Assembly: GCA_014529385.2 (NCBI GenBank)
Contig: CM043949.1
Span: forward strand, 144,109,242 to 144,173,241
Length of the DNA stretch: 64,000 nucleotides
Origin: Adiantum capillus-veneris
Taxonomy: Eukaryota > Streptophyta > Polypodiopsida > Polypodiales > Pteridaceae
Direction of reading: 5' to 3'
Shown piece by piece: positions 38,360 through 53,268 of this stretch. The position numbers and the translations under genes were made by a program. Numbering within the stretch: the stretch's first letter is position 1; each line of letters opens with the position of its first letter. Below the pieces are notes generated by a model. It was given only the letters and a program-made list of their open reading frames with translations, did not search any database and had not been told where the DNA came from.

Positions 38360-38838
38360 TGATTGCAATCTAGTTGAGGGACGTCTATAACATGTGGGAT
38401 ACCCATGCATCCCTGCATACGGTTCCTATGCTAACTATACGTTGTGTTGGTTCCATGGGTGTAGGTGAGGGTTACCTTCCCAACTGTGGCTTTCAAAGTT
38501 TTCTAGCTTGAAGATTGCAGAGTTTCATATCTTTTGCTATATTGAGGGGCACCTAGATCTTTCATATTTTATGTATAAAGATTGTTCTGTAGTATGAATT
38601 GTATTTATGCCACCACTTCATTGACATAGTTTCTAGTGTCTTTTGTAATTTGTAAGAATTCTTTGGTGTATAAGTTATATTATTATTGGATCACATACAC
38701 GTGTGATCAATCATTACACAAAAGGCATCGACACAGGTTGAGGAAGCCATCAAGGGGTGCTCTTGAATATCACATCATACCAATTGTGGTGCTATGTTGG
38801 GTACAATTGTAGCAAAGGTAAATCATATAGCTTCTAAA
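38360..38838 (+). mobile_element. Retroelement 3' fragment (copy D) inside hAT
   Basis: Aligns with 12147-12536 and 46490-46826 (GCATACGGTTCCTATGCTAA also occurs at 6926). Ends at (CA)n 38839-38862. No gene. Confidence 0.65.
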
Positions 38839-38862
38839 ACACACACACACACACACACACAC
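38839..38862. repeat. (CA)n at copy D/copy E junction
   Basis: Twelve CA units between a 3' fragment and the 5' leader of the next copy. Confidence 0.95.
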
Positions 38863-41800
38863 TTGGTCACAACATCTGACCATGAGAGCATCTTGAGGGG
38901 TTCTGATTGTGCCCTGAATTACTGTATCTGGCTAAAAACTATGACATCCAACTATATGCACTCAATCTTTAACTTGAGTTGTTGCCCTATGGTGTTTACC
39001 TTATGCTCTACTATACACCTCCCATAATGATAACTCCTAATGTAGTGTACAGTGGCTAAAAGGAGCTATCCACCATAAATAATTATATTTGACCCCACAT
39101 TCTTTTGGTTAACTTATTGCATCTGAACACATTAACTAATCTTAGCTACACTCACGTTAACTAATCCTAGCTACACTCACATTTGAACTCAACCTATTAG
39201 AAGTGCTACTTGAACTTTTTGTACAGCTAATGTTTTACCTAACTTAGCACACATTTTGGTAGTTGGCTAAGGCTAGGAGACTACTGCTGCATGAGTACTT
39301 CTGATTACAAGTGGCTTATTCTGAGCATAAGGGAGTCCATCGTAAGACTGAAATCACCGCATAGGTTAAGTAGGCATGGACCCTTGGTACTAGCTTACAC
39401 TGCTGTCTTGATAAGCCTGGTTGAGTAATGAACCACAAAAAAGGCCTGACTCAGTGGGAGTGGTCCCTTAAAGGACTTATCTCATTAAAATTAAATGATG
39501 GGTCTCCTTCCCATTTTTTTTGATGCTAGCATAAATTGGTGTGTGGGTATAACACTCAAAAAAACCCGACGACACTGGTTCGTTTCCCCTATTTATCTTG
39601 AAGGGTTCATGACAAAAACCCCCCTTGCTGGTAACAAGGACCGATCATTGGGAGGCTCAACATGGTAGGCAACGTATCACTTTCATTATAGAATCCTCTT
39701 TCCTCCTGATGGGATATCTTACCATGATGAGCATAACAGGTTTGGCCTTACCTCTCATGTTTCAGTACAACCACAGTAGCTATCGTGCCTTGTGCTACTC
39801 CCTAACAATCGACTACCCATATATAAAGGTGAGGGGCTCCTCTCCCCTCACTTAGACTTGGGTTCTCTCTGTCTTTTGCTTTGTTGCAAAATAGAGAAGG
39901 TAATTTTGGTCTAGTTCGTGAACATCGGTTTTGCTGTGTTATCCTTTGCTTGGCTATGAAACTCCCTGGATACTATGGAGAGTATTTTGGAATGATTCTA
40001 CTCCACAGGTTCTAAAAATTCACTCAAATTTCAGCTTCTAGAAAAGTTCTAATGTTGAGCCACTCTGGTTTTTAAGGCTTTTTTGGATGATGGCTTTAAA
40101 ACTTTTTGCCATGATTAATCTAGAGTATGATATTTTTTCCTTGATAAACTATGGAATAAGGTGGGTTTCAGGCACACTTCCTTGGGATAGATGTTTTACT
40201 TCTTTCTAGCTTGAGGAGTTGGGGTTTTACTGAGAAACTCTGAGAATATTTTTTTTAATATTCCAGGAGATCTGCCTACCTGGGCTCTATGGTATAACAT
40301 GAGTAAAATTTCAACGAACTTATGGCTTGAGCACAAAATAGGTGGAATTTTTTATGATTAGCATTTGTCCTCGGGCTAAATTTGACATAATTTAGGTTAG
40401 TTGGACTTATGACCTGCTTACTGTGCTTGAGAATTTGCTATCTAAAACTTTGTTTTCTCAACGATGGATCACTTTGGTACATAATAAGGATGAAATGAGT
40501 GCACCCATAGAGTACTAGCTCCACTTTTTGTGGCTCTAGGAGATACTTCCCTAGGCAGTTAAACCAACTTCTACTGATGAGGATTTTGCTATGGTACTTA
40601 GTGTGTGATGATGGATAAACATGCCTGTTGGAAGATTAGGAAATTACTCATTAACCTCGAGTTCTTGATAGCTTGACTAAATTGGGGTTTTGGTAACCAT
40701 ATTCTTCCTTGCTAAGGGTCTCAAGGGTCTTAAGGTATTATCATGCTCGCTGTGATTTGAGTTATATATAGCAGTCTTTCTCTGCTAAATATATATTGAT
40801 AAGAGATCTCGTCCACATCTCATTTTGCTGGTCTTTTATTCCTGGTCTTAACATGTGGATAATGATCTGGTCTTCGGTGCTTTACTACCTATGTTTGTTA
40901 TGTTATTATGATTTGGGGGAGATTGTTTTGACTTACAAAAAATATGACCTTCTCCTATTGCTTGGATGTCTGGCTTGAATCTTGTGATGATGCTACCATA
41001 AAATATATGTAAACCTATACAATATTCTGGTTTTGATACTCTACTGAGAGACTGTTTGCTTTGACTTACAATAAATCTGACCTTTAGTTTGTTGCTTGGA
41101 TGTTTGGCTTAGATCTGGTCTCCCTTTTTTTCATATATACACTACATCTAGCTCTTGGTCGTTTTTATTGCCTTAAAAACCTTATATATACACATACATA
41201 TTCTGCCTTCTTATGCTTTAATACTTAAGATTTGGCTTAAACTAAAATTCTGATCCAGATGGGTATAATGTTGTAACATGTGGAGGCCATGTGGACTTGA
41301 CTTGCTAACTATGATTGGATATCCGTACTTCATTTGCAGATGTCTTGTGCTAGTTCTGGCGAGTTAAGTGATCTGATCTACAACACATTTTTTTGGTTTT
41401 TCCAGGTCTCTGGATATGGCTAATCATTTCTCTTGACTTGATGCTACTCTCATACAATGGCTATTTCTAGGAATGGTTTGAGGTGGCCTGCTTTGTGACT
41501 GGCTCTGGCTCTGGCTAAATACTTCTCTGACCCTGGCTGGCACTTCCTTGTGATGATAGTTTAGATTTTTTATGATATTTGGTGTAATGATGATGAGTGT
41601 ACATACCTGTTGCAAATATATTAGAATCCTGGTCTTTTAAATCCTATCTTTGGATATGACTAATCATTTTTTTAGAATAAACTCTACTCTCATAAACTGG
41701 CTATTTCTGGGAAAGACTTGAGGTGGCCTGTTTTTTGGTCGGCTCTGGCTATAGCTCTGGTTGATACTTCTCTGGCTCTAGCTGGTACTTCTTTGGCTTT

Positions 41801-42830
41801 GGCTAGTACTTCTTTGGGTTGATAGTTCAGCTAATTTCAAAAGGAACTCTTTTTGGAATATGGCGTAGTACTGATGAATGTACATAACCCGTTGCAGACT
41901 ATGGGATGACTCAATAACTTTTGGTTCTTAATTTCTGGCCTAAAATTTGGTCGAGTGATAATCCTAGTTGATTTTTCTTTGAAGGGCTCGACCTCAAAAC
42001 ATATTTTAAAGATGAAATTACATAACTTAGCATTGTATGCAAGCTTTTTAAGTTAAAGAAGTACATACAATGATATGTATTAGTCGACATTTTTTACATT
42101 AAATGGTTATTGTAAAAAAGAAGTTAAAACATATGGAGTAACTCTAACCAGAATATGATGGTAAAAAATCCTTGAGACTTTAATATGCAGGATAGTAGCT
42201 AGTCTAATAATTCTTAAGTATGACATGGATAAAAATTGATAGATTCTTTGAAGCCTACCATACGTAGCCAAGTCTAACATATCTGTTGTCTTGACTATAT
42301 GGATGCAGGTAAGAATTCTGTCTTGGCTTAAAAAGGTTTAGCTTGCTGCAGTACGACTTAGAAAACACTTGAAGATTCAACTGGGATAGTTCTGATACCT
42401 TTGTATAAACTCATTTGGAATGATACTTCATTCTAATTATGCTATATAGTTATGAATCAAAGACTGAGTTGTTTCTGCACTAATCTTTGCCTAGACATAT
42501 TTAGCCAGTCGTCTTTTGAACTTCTTGTTCCTTGGTGTGTATTTATTAAAATTAAAATAGCTACACACACACACATCTAAACACTAGGCCCTCCTAGGGA
42601 ACTGGGTGGACCGGGACGCTGGCTTTGGATATTTCTTATCTTTAGGCTTTGAGCGACCCACTCTCTATAATTCCTTTACTGGTTGACAGGTGTTAGGTGG
42701 TCTCTCCTTGACTATAGACTGGATTCCTACTCATGACTATTGTAGTCTTTTGGCTCAGTTGATTTTAAGTAGTAGGTTAATCCAATTCTACTCACCGATG
42801 CTTAAGTAAATTGAATTTTGATGATTATAG
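38863..42830 (+). mobile_element. Retroelement leader (copy E) inside hAT
   Basis: About 4 kb without genes. The TATATAAA box and hairpin/TTAG are at 39820-39855. From 42220 it aligns with copies A and B (GGATGCAGGTAAG, then CTACACACACAC at 42561) and from 42610 with 29965-30110 (GGGACGCTGGCTTTGGA versus GGGATGCTGGCTTTGGA). ORF1 and ORF2 do not follow. Short ORFs here are not conserved. A TCTGGCTCTGGCT run lies near 41490-41520 and 41740-41800. Confidence 0.6.
39819..39855 (+). promoter_or_regulatory. TATATAAA box plus conserved hairpin
   Basis: GTGAGGGG (39829-39836) pairs with CCCCTCAC (39844-39851), then TTAG. The longest stem of the four copies. Confidence 0.5.
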
Positions 42831-43066
42831 GAACATGCTACTTATTACACATATGAAGACTTTTTGGGATCGTGAGGACAAGCATAGCAGATATAGTCTA
42901 AAGTCTACTCAATAACAAACATACTTTTTCAAACTGGCTAACAAAGCCTTAAAACTCCTACGGGAGTAATGTCTTTCTTGAAGACGATATCAGATATTGT
43001 ATTAATACAAACATTTCTACCCTCACAAGAGAGGTTACACATATTTGCCCGAAGAAACCACAGTCA

Positions 43067-43294
43067 TTGAGCAGCTCGCAACCCAAGGCATGGATTTGGC
43101 AAGTCAAGGAGAGACCCAACCATGCTACGCACTTGTATATAGTAGAGCTAGAAAGAAAGTTGGCATGGCAGGAGGCAAGATATGGGCCTGTTATCGAAGA
43201 AGAGATAGGCAATGCGGGTTCAAGTGATTCCTCCTACAATTCAAAATTTTGTGTATCTGATCTTTTAGGGGATCCAGCCCATGATTTAAATTAA
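43067..43294 (+). pseudogene. Unrecognised coding-like fragment
   Basis: A frame with LYIVELERKLAWQEARYGP, VIEEEIGNAGSSDSS and a stop at 43294. The amphipathic, Glu-rich composition looks coding, but I recognise no family and there is no convincing start context. It lies inside the hAT borders, between copy E and the (GA)n tract. Confidence 0.2.
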
Positions 43295-43497
43295 ATCTCC
43301 CAAAAAATATCAAGCTCTTTTTGTATCTTAAATCTCAAGCTTTGTAACTAGAAGCTCTTTTTGATATGTAAATCTCTATTTGTTGGAACAAATGAACATG
43401 TCGGATGTTGTTGCAATTGTGTAAGTTTGGTTCTCTCTCCCTACCTCTTTCTGAAAATGATAGAAAGAAGATGGAGAGAAAGAGAGACAATGAGAGA

Positions 43498-43498
<1 letters not shown>

Positions 43499-43561
<63 letters not shown>
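43499..43561. repeat. (GA)n microsatellite
   Basis: About 63 bp GA repeat. Confidence 0.97.
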
Positions 43562-43563
<2 letters not shown>

Positions 43564-43734
43564 ATGTGATTGTGAAGCTAAAATCCACAAAACTTTTGCA
43601 TCACAAAATTAATTGAGAATATAGTACAAACTTTATACCTCATCCATCCCCTCAATCACAGGCACCATGTCATCAATTTCTTTGACATCTGAACATTCCA
43701 GATCAATATCTTCCGGGTTCCATTCCATTTCATC

Positions 43735-45110
43735 ATCGGAGTTGAGCTCATTTTCAATTGCTTAGTGTGTTTGAAAGTGCCTGAAGCTTTCTTCTGTGGC
43801 ACATATGGCTAACTTTGCTGGCTTATGCATAAGTCGCATGTTACAAAATACATACACCAAGTTCGCAGCTCGTTTAAGACTTAATCAATTTTGTTTTTTA
43901 GTATGCATGAAAGCAAACGAAGACCAATTTCTTTCACTGCTACCACCTGAGACGGCAACAGACAATACTCTCACATCTACATGTTGAAGTTCCACTTTTT
44001 CTCAACCGTACTCTTTCCACCAAATTGGTGCGCTCATCGTCTTGATAGCATCTATATACCAAGGATCCCCAACGTTACTTCTCTGCTAGTATATGCCATC
44101 TTCTATGTGTATGCCACCTGTCCATCCAAATTTCCTAATAGTCGGGCCACACTTTCTTGAAATCAATGATCACTTTATTGATTTTGAAGATTGCTCGTGC
44201 ATCTAGAACTTGGGATCTAAGACAAACCCTGCCCCATGTAAAGAAGTATGCAGCTACTCCCATTGTCTTTTGACAAACAACATCATCATGGATTTCTCTT
44301 TTCCTGCATAAGATGTACAGTCTTTTAATTTGTGAGAGGCTTCATGCATGTACCAATAAACCCGTCCAAAGATAGAGGCTTCTTTGTCTACTAATCGTGT
44401 CAGATGAGTGAAGGGCTCTATGACAGTAACAATTTTGTCTACATTTCTCCAAAAAGAAGGAGAGTTTACAAGTTGATAGCATTTGGAAGTAGCAGGTTCA
44501 TATTTGGAATATTTATCAAGCCAAATGTCCCATCTTCTATTTGCCACTGTTTCAACAAGGGCTGCTTTAACCTGATGCAGTGTAGAGAGAACATAATATA
44601 CTGTCGCAAAACGGGTCACACAAAAAATCTGTAATTTTTTTGTTGGGACTTTTTTCTAAACAAAGCATAAGAAAATGAATGCTGTCTTATAAACTTCACC
44701 AAGTGGTTTGCATCTAGAAGAGTTTTCTTAATAGAAGGAACTTTTCCAAAGTCCTTTAAGAGCAGATTCAAAGTGTGAGCAACACATGGAAACAATGTAA
44801 TCTCTGGATACTTTGCTTCAATTACTTTTCCAGCTGCTTTGTAGTTAGATGCATTATCTGTAACAATGATTGTCACATTTTTAGGTCCCCCTCATCTTCT
44901 AATAAAACGCTCATATACACCATCAAGATATCCACTAGTTTTCTCTTTCAGGGAGTGTCGATCGCTTCAAGGAAGATGGAACCTCTTGGACAAATCAACA
45001 TCACATTTATCAATGGTTTCTTCTGACAATTTGTTTAACCATCTAGAGCGATTGTGCATCCATACTGTGACACATAATCAAGACCCGAAGCTCTAAATTT
45101 TTACTACAAA
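43735..45110 (-). pseudogene. hAT transposase, decayed
   Basis: In order on the minus strand: VTIIVTDNASNYKAAGKV with FPCVAHTLNLLLKDFGKV (44876-44720, DUF659-type/RNase H fold region of plant hAT proteins), KKTLLDANHLVKFI, then ATVYYVLSTLHQVKAAL and NRRWDIW (44610-44520), and at the C-terminus the dimerisation motif SSERNWSSFAFMHTKK with NLVYVFCNMRLM (about 43945-43830). Several stops and frameshifts lie between the parts. The order and C-terminal S-x-x-R-N-W-S signature identify it as hAT. Not functional. Confidence 0.8.
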
Positions 45111-45413
45111 AATTATATAGCTAAATTCAAAATGGTTTTTTTTAATAAAAAAATTGATGTTGTAAAGCTCACCTATAGATGAGAAAAAGGGGAAGAGAGA
45201 TCAATAGAATGAGGAAAGCAATCTATTTCCACATTATATATATGGTTGTATTTTGATCGAAATAATATTTCGATCGAAATTCTAAGAAATTATACGATAC
45301 GATGTTTTTGCTGATGTGGCACCATATAATACGGCTGAATATAGATAGGTGTTGTATAATACACCCGTTTAAAGAGTATTATATGCACACGTATAACGTA
45401 CAATGCAACTTAG

Positions 45414-47138
<1,725 letters not shown>

Positions 47139-47539
47139 TATCTGCAAGCTTCGTCTCACGGGTTGGATATTTAAAGGTGGCCTACAATATCTCATTCTCC
47201 CTCATACACTCTAGTGCATTTCTGCATACGCTCATACCGTTTCTATTCTTCTCGTGCTAAGTTACCTCTTAGTGCAATAGTCTGCACTCGACATTCTGAG
47301 AAGTGTTTCTCCAAGAAAGTATAGTCACTATTGGGTTAAATTCTCATAAATACTATGAACAGACAATGATTTAATGCTGCCTAATATGCTCTATTGTTGC
47401 ATAGGGATGACATAAGACCGAATGTTTTGAAGAATCAACACGACTAATCTTTTTACCAAGTATTGGACCAATCTTTTGACCATGTATCACATAATTAAAG
47501 GTCTTTTTGTTATTTGTTGTGCAATAAAGGTGACTAGGA

Positions 47540-48080
47540 AGAGTTTGGAGGGTGTTGACATCGAAGAGGTTGAGGAGACAATGATGACACGTTGATGGAC
47601 CTACTATACCAAATCAAGTAATTATCCAAGTTTGCCTATGTGAAAGAAAGTTTTAATGTTCCCTTTGATCTGGAGAGTCATCTGGGAGGATTCAACAATG
47701 AAATTCTTGAATATCAAAAGGTTTTTGCTGACCTTACCAGGGAGCACAAGGTTGAAACTTCATACACTTTGATGATATTTTTAAAGCAGACAACTTAACA
47801 CCAAGCACTGGCTCCAAAAATTTAGCACTACCCCAAGATTATTGGAAGAAGGTTCATAACCCCTGTGAGTGGCAAGGAAAGCATGGTTATAAGGTTGTGA
47901 TTAAAGACATTGCATTTTTGCTCTTTTTGACTCTTATTATTTCAAAGAGGAAATGGAGAGGCTTCAAAGAAAAGAGATCTTGGATGTTGCGGAGTTCAAG
48001 GCAAGGAACATCACCAAGGTGGAGGATCTAATCCATATTCTAGAGGAATATCCTCCACCTTCTCAACCTATTGCTTTTTA
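47540..48080 (+). pseudogene. Unrecognised decayed coding fragment
   Basis: Coding-like peptides appear in shifting frames: SLEGVDIEEVEETMMT, FDLESHLGGFNNEILEYQK, VFADLTREHKVETSYTL, LPQDYWKKVHNPCEW and EEMERLQRKEILDVAEFKAR, LIHILEEYPPPSQP. The amphipathic pattern suggests an old protein gene. I recognise no domain. Confidence 0.3.
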
Positions 48081-49802
48081 AGACGCTAACCGCCTCTACA
48101 CTTGAAGGCACCAAAGGACCTCACTCGGGAAAGCATTTTAAAAGGCTGCATCCGATGGCACCCCCTTTCCCTAGTGCATTTTGACACGCGAGCAGTTCTC
48201 TTCCTTGACGGCAACAGAGCGGTCCTCCTGCCGGCAACCTAACGGCCCCTCCTTGCCATTATGTTTTAAAACGCTATAGGCTGAGGGTGTTTTAGTCCCC
48301 TTTGGGAATTAGAGGTTACCCCCCTCCCCCCCAGGTTGACTATCGTGGATTTTTTTGGAGTGTCAATTCAAGGATCGCCTTGGGAAGACGACTTGAAAAT
48401 TCCTCAAAGGTGCTTTAATGTGTGCCTTGGGAAAGGAGGATCTTAGTGCAAATCAAGCGGCCTTTGGAGGCCACTTGTGTGGGAGAAGTGTAGATTCTTG
48501 TGATCGGATTTTGGGAGGAGTATTTGAGGTTCATGAAGGGCATTTGAGGAGTTTTCCCCTTGACCGGCTTGGGAGGAGAGGATTTTGAACCTTGGTGCGG
48601 CTTGGTGGAATTTTGTAGCCTTTGGAGTGCAAGGAGCAGAAGTATCTAGATCTTGCAACTTCAACAAAGCCCCCCCTTGCTCAAGTGCCTGCTACATTGA
48701 CCAAAATCAATAAATGGCTATGGGAAACAAATCAACAACCATCCAGTTAGCGGCCTATGCTTTGACACACTTCTCAAGGAAACCGGAAAATTGTTTGGCT
48801 TAAGATTGTGAAGCCAAAAGCAAATGTATGAGTTTGCTAGAGGATAACTACAAAGGAAAGCTTGAAAGATGACAATATTAGTACCTAGTTAGATACCTCG
48901 ATACCCATGAGGTACGAGAATAGTTGTTATAAATGTGACTGGACTCTTTGTTTGGCTTGAGAATTTGAAGCCAAAGGCACAAACAGAAACTCACAGATAG
49001 AAAAGGACAAAGGCAAGTTGGACAAAGATTACGATAATAAAGATTTGACAAAGAAGATTGACATGACACATGTGGTAATGGCCATAATGGCCTCGACGTC
49101 AAATTTCTAGTCAAAGTGTAAGTGCCACCACTAGCTTCAACCTGAGAGAGGCTTGTGAGTGGTAGAATAGGGCAAACAATGCTCCATATAATTAATTTGG
49201 ACCCTTCTATTGGAGTTCAAGTTATCGGTGTTTGAACCCATAGGTTGGACTTCAAGGCACATGCATATGGTAGGGAGCCAAACAGACATATTTAAAACAC
49301 TATGGATGAGTGCGCATCATCCATTATTGTTGGTTAGATTATGGACAAGATATGTTTCAAAGTTCATTATCTGGAAAGTATTTTTGGATGTGATGTGTTT
49401 ACAGTTCACGAATGGGGATTCTTCGATGTAGTATGGTCGGCAGTTCAATTTTCTAATAATGCAATCAATGCTCAAGATGGCATTCTTCTAAGGTACAAAG
49501 TTAAGGATTAGAAAATCTGAGGTGTACTATCCAGTAATCTGTAGCTGTTGGGGTGTCCATGGTAGCTTCTTCATCGACTTGGTATCACTATTGATGTCCA
49601 CTATGATCTGTACAGAGGGTGTTAGAGTTTTTTCCATCTCAAGTGAACTATCCAATGTGATCCCGTTATTTAGTTTGGCTTTTAGGTATTTATTTTAGTT
49701 ATTTGTCAAAGTTTGGGTAGGGAAATTTACTAAGGTTTCTATATAAGCAACCCTCAGTCCTCATTGCATTATCATCATTTCATTACCAAGGTTGGTTGGG
49801 TC

Positions 49803-49805
<3 letters not shown>

Positions 49806-49895
<90 letters not shown>
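49806..49895. repeat. (TC)n microsatellite
   Basis: 90 bp CT repeat, about 60 bp downstream of a TATA-like sequence. Confidence 0.97.
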
Positions 49896-49898
<3 letters not shown>

Positions 49899-50291
49899 TT
49901 CTCCCCTTGGTCTCTACGCTTCCGCATCATCGAATTTGGGAGAGACAAGGGCTTGAGGCCTTTGGCTTTGAAGAGAGATCAAAGTTTGGGCCATTACATT
50001 GGGAAGCTCAACAAGGAAAAAATAGCTACCTACCATAAGAAGCTTTTCCAATCACCCACTCTCCCCATACTTACACTAGTGGCTGGTAGTCTTTCACATC
50101 CAATAAGACTTGAAGTGGGCAAAATCATACTTCTTGAGAATGAAGAAGCCATTAGAGTTTTTGGACTTGCTCCAAGATTAATGGGCTCAAGAAGTGTATA
50201 CTTTGGCACTATGGTCAGTTATGTCCTTGCCTCTTCTCGTGACGTAGGCAAGGAATTGCCCTTGTTTTTATTGCATAATCCAAACCGATAG
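49899..50291 (+). other. Unassigned ORF tail after CT repeat
   Basis: A 131-codon open stretch after the Ser/Leu repeat part of a 175-codon frame (RLEVGKIILLENEEAIRVFG, GSRSVYFGTMVSYVLAS). Composition is plausible for protein, but no family is recognised and there is no start outside the repeat; weak candidate. Confidence 0.2.
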
Positions 50292-50602
50292 AAAATTTAA
50301 GATTTAGAGGACACTTACATGGCTTGAAAATGATTGCTTGTGGGATGCAAGTAACAAAAAAACAAGAGTTTGTGGCCGTAGATTCTTTCTCTTTCATTAA
50401 CACGTACACATGGAAGCTTCCCTTCCTTGTGATCATGTTGAGAGGAGAATTCTATAAAGTTCTAGAGCTCTTTGTGCGTGGTGCAGAGAAATAGTCCCAC
50501 TCTCTGTAAAACATTTTTTATTTCTCTAGTTCTAGCGTTCAAGTTTTGGATAAGACATTGTCTTAGACTTCCAAGTGACCCCTCTTCACATAAACTCCTT
50601 AT

Positions 50603-50608
<6 letters not shown>

Positions 50609-50681
<73 letters not shown>

Positions 50682-50682
50682 A
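50609..50682. repeat. (TC)n microsatellite
   Basis: About 74 bp CT repeat with one TTT interruption. Confidence 0.97.
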
Positions 50683-51199
50683 TGTTGTTTTCTTGTCATC
50701 AGGTCTCTCTCTTGACATTTGTTGTAGATAGGAAAATTGGTATTTTATGCAGATATAGTCTAGCTGAAAGGCATTTTGTGTGTGTGCATGTGTGTGTGTG
50801 AGTGTTGATTGTGTGTTTATTCCCTTGGCATTACATCATCAATTTGGGTTGTTATGTTGTGTAAAGGGAATGTTTTATCGGTTATAATTAGCCGCGTTTG
50901 TTGTATTGAGATGATTTATGGTTTGATAATCTTCTTGTCCTTATGGTTATGGTTTTCAAATCATGGTATAATTCTACAACAAGTGACTTAATTATGTTAG
51001 CTATATGTGGATTGCCATTATGAACATTTAATAAAAGTTATGCAAGTGTATAATCTAGATATTTGTAAGATGTTGTTGGTAATGACAAGTGGGAGCAAGC
51101 CATGGACTGAGAGATGGTTGCAGTAGTTGATAAAAGTTGGTTCCCTTGCCACAAGCACTACAAGAGGTTGTGTGATCTTGTGACGCTGTTAGCGACGGA

Positions 51200-51400
51200 A
51201 ATACACTGGGTTTTTATAACCCCCGGCGTCGCTAAAACCGTCGCTAATAGCGTCGCTACGAGAGCGTCGCTATAGGCGTCGCTATATAGAGACGCTCATA
51301 GCGACGGTCATAGCGACGGTTATAGCGACGTTTACACAGAAGTCTATAGCGACGCTACAGAGCCATAAATAGCGACGGTTATAGCGACGCCCGAGAGAAT
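51200..51400. promoter_or_regulatory. CACTA subterminal repeats (left)
   Basis: A dozen or more copies of an 8-9-bp motif around GCGTCGCTA, in both orientations. In En/Spm the subterminal repeats bind the TNPA protein. Matching copies at the right end (55850-55935) include TAGCGACGCCGG and GAGCGTCGC. Confidence 0.85.
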
Positions 51401-51770
51401 TTTTTTTTGGTGACAGGGCATTGAATGCCCTGCCACCCATCAACCATATTGTACTTGATTCACTTTTTAAAAAAAGTGCAAGGGTAGATAATAGACCCAA
51501 AATAGTCACCCACAAGACGCATTGTTTGCAAAATTGACAAGCGTAAAATTGACAATTGTACACATCATAGGCAAAATGAATTGATTGGCAAATGTAATAA
51601 TGACAATTGTACAACATCATAGGCATAAAGAATTGATTGGCAAAATGAACTGCGGTGACAGATGTAATAATATACATGGTTCAAAAAGACGTATAAAATC
51701 CGTCTCATGATACATAAGCTATGAGAAACCCTAAACTAATGCTATCTAGCTACGGCTAAACTGACGTCGT

Positions 51771-52997
51771 CTAGTCAGACGTCTCATCGCGTCCAAACGG
51801 CGTATCTGTCGGATTCTGCAAAAAAAGACAATAAGACAGCTTTCAGTAAGTATAAAACAATACAAAAAATAGAAAAGAGTAAACCCTAATACTAACCATG
51901 CCGCCGCGAGCACTGAGAATGTCCATCAGGGCGGATCACGTCCTGTCATCGACCACTGTCAAAACATACAAAGATTTCATTATGTTAGAATTAAAAAACT
52001 CATAAACCCTAAACTATCGAACATAAAGAGCAATGCGAAAACACTTACAAAATCCACCGCTCCCCACGTGGTGCGAGCTCCCTGCCTCTACTCGCGCTCT
52101 GGCTGCATCCTTTTGTTGCTTCCACTTGTCAGGATTCTCGTGCGCTGCTTTCTTTGCATTCTTCCAATCTTCTTAGGCCAGCCAATCTGGCCTGTTCCAC
52201 CCATGCTTGATTGCTTTTTGAACTTCAGAACGCTTGTGTTTGCAGTATTCGTGCATTCGAATCTTCATCAGGTCTTCATTGAAGCGCTGATCCCGTGTTG
52301 GAACGGGAAACTCATCATGAAGTATGCTGATGACTCTGGCTTTTAAATCACTTGGTACTTCACTCCATTTTTTTAGTATGTAGTGTCTAAACAGCTGAGA
52401 GCAAAGACCACGCATGCGCGAGATCACCTTCTTGCCCTCATCATCCATGATGATGCCGCTGCTGAAGTCGACGGAGTAAGGCAAGCCCTCTGGCCGGTGA
52501 CGCGTGAACCTGGGTGTCCTTGCAGGGGTCTCTAGCGGCGTGTCGATGGGGGTACGGACGTCAGGTGTCTCCACCGGCGTCTGGGCCCCGAAGCGAGGAG
52601 TGTCGAGTGGGGTGGCTCCTGGCGAAGTAGGTAGAGGTGTGTAGCTGCTAGGAACAGTCAGCCGCGTAAAACCTGGCGCAGATGGCGATGTTGTGGCTGG
52701 TGTGGGGGCGGGCAAAGAAGGGGAGGGTAAAGAGCCTCGTCGAACACGAGGCGGTGTGGAGGCATCGGCGGCGGAATCCCCACAACAACCGCCACCGCCA
52801 TCACTAGAGCGCCGGTGTCTAGACGAGTGTGAAGATCGTCTCGTCGACACCGAAGCTTCGGAGCGCGCCGAATGCTCCGAAAGAGGGGGAGATGCGGATG
52901 GAGTAGGAACGCGCGATGATGCGCCAGAGCGATGGCGCTCCACGTACCACTGTCTCTGCTGTGGTGACAAAGAAGAAAGAAACTCCTCATCATCCAT
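51771..52997 (-). pseudogene. TNPA-like gene with Transposase_24 domain
   Basis: The start is ATG 52995-52997, just after a splice acceptor (TTTAATGCAG, 53000-53009). 274 codons to TAA at 52173. Layout: Ser/Arg-rich N-terminus, a Thr-Pro-rich middle (TPLDTPRFGAQTPVETP), then the domain SQLFRHYILKKWSEVPSDLK ... DQRFNEDLMKIRMHEYCKHK of plant En/Spm accessory proteins. The frame clearly goes on after the TAA (EDWKNAKKAAHENPDKWKQQ ... SSHHVGSGGF) to a donor at 52048; further exons appear at 51955-51897 (with a TGA) and 51815-51771 (NPTDTPFGRDETSD, stop 51771-51773). So two premature stops in a spliced gene. It probably bound the subterminal repeats. Confidence 0.75.
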
Positions 52998-53268
52998 ACC
53001 TGCATTAAACACACGAATATTTAAACTTAATATTGAATGAATAGGTAGACAATGACGCAAAGACCATTAAATACAATGACGTAATGACGCATATAAATAC
53101 AATGACGCAATGAATTGAGTGATAGAAGAGGCAAGTCGAAAACTCAGAATTTTCAATCAAAAGATGTGAGCGCAAGTAGAAAAGAGCGTTATACACCATG
53201 GAAGGTACTTAGAGAGCCAGAGCTTTTACAACACGGAGCAAAATTGTTCAAATACAATATTTGTGGCT

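Noticed and set aside
43796-43987. Plus-strand ORF over the hAT region
   Set aside because: It is the complement of the hAT dimerisation domain, which is the conserved reading.
49619-50012. Solo LTR (TGTTAGAG ... with ctatataag)
   Set aside because: No matching partner, no primer site, and no target duplication could be found.
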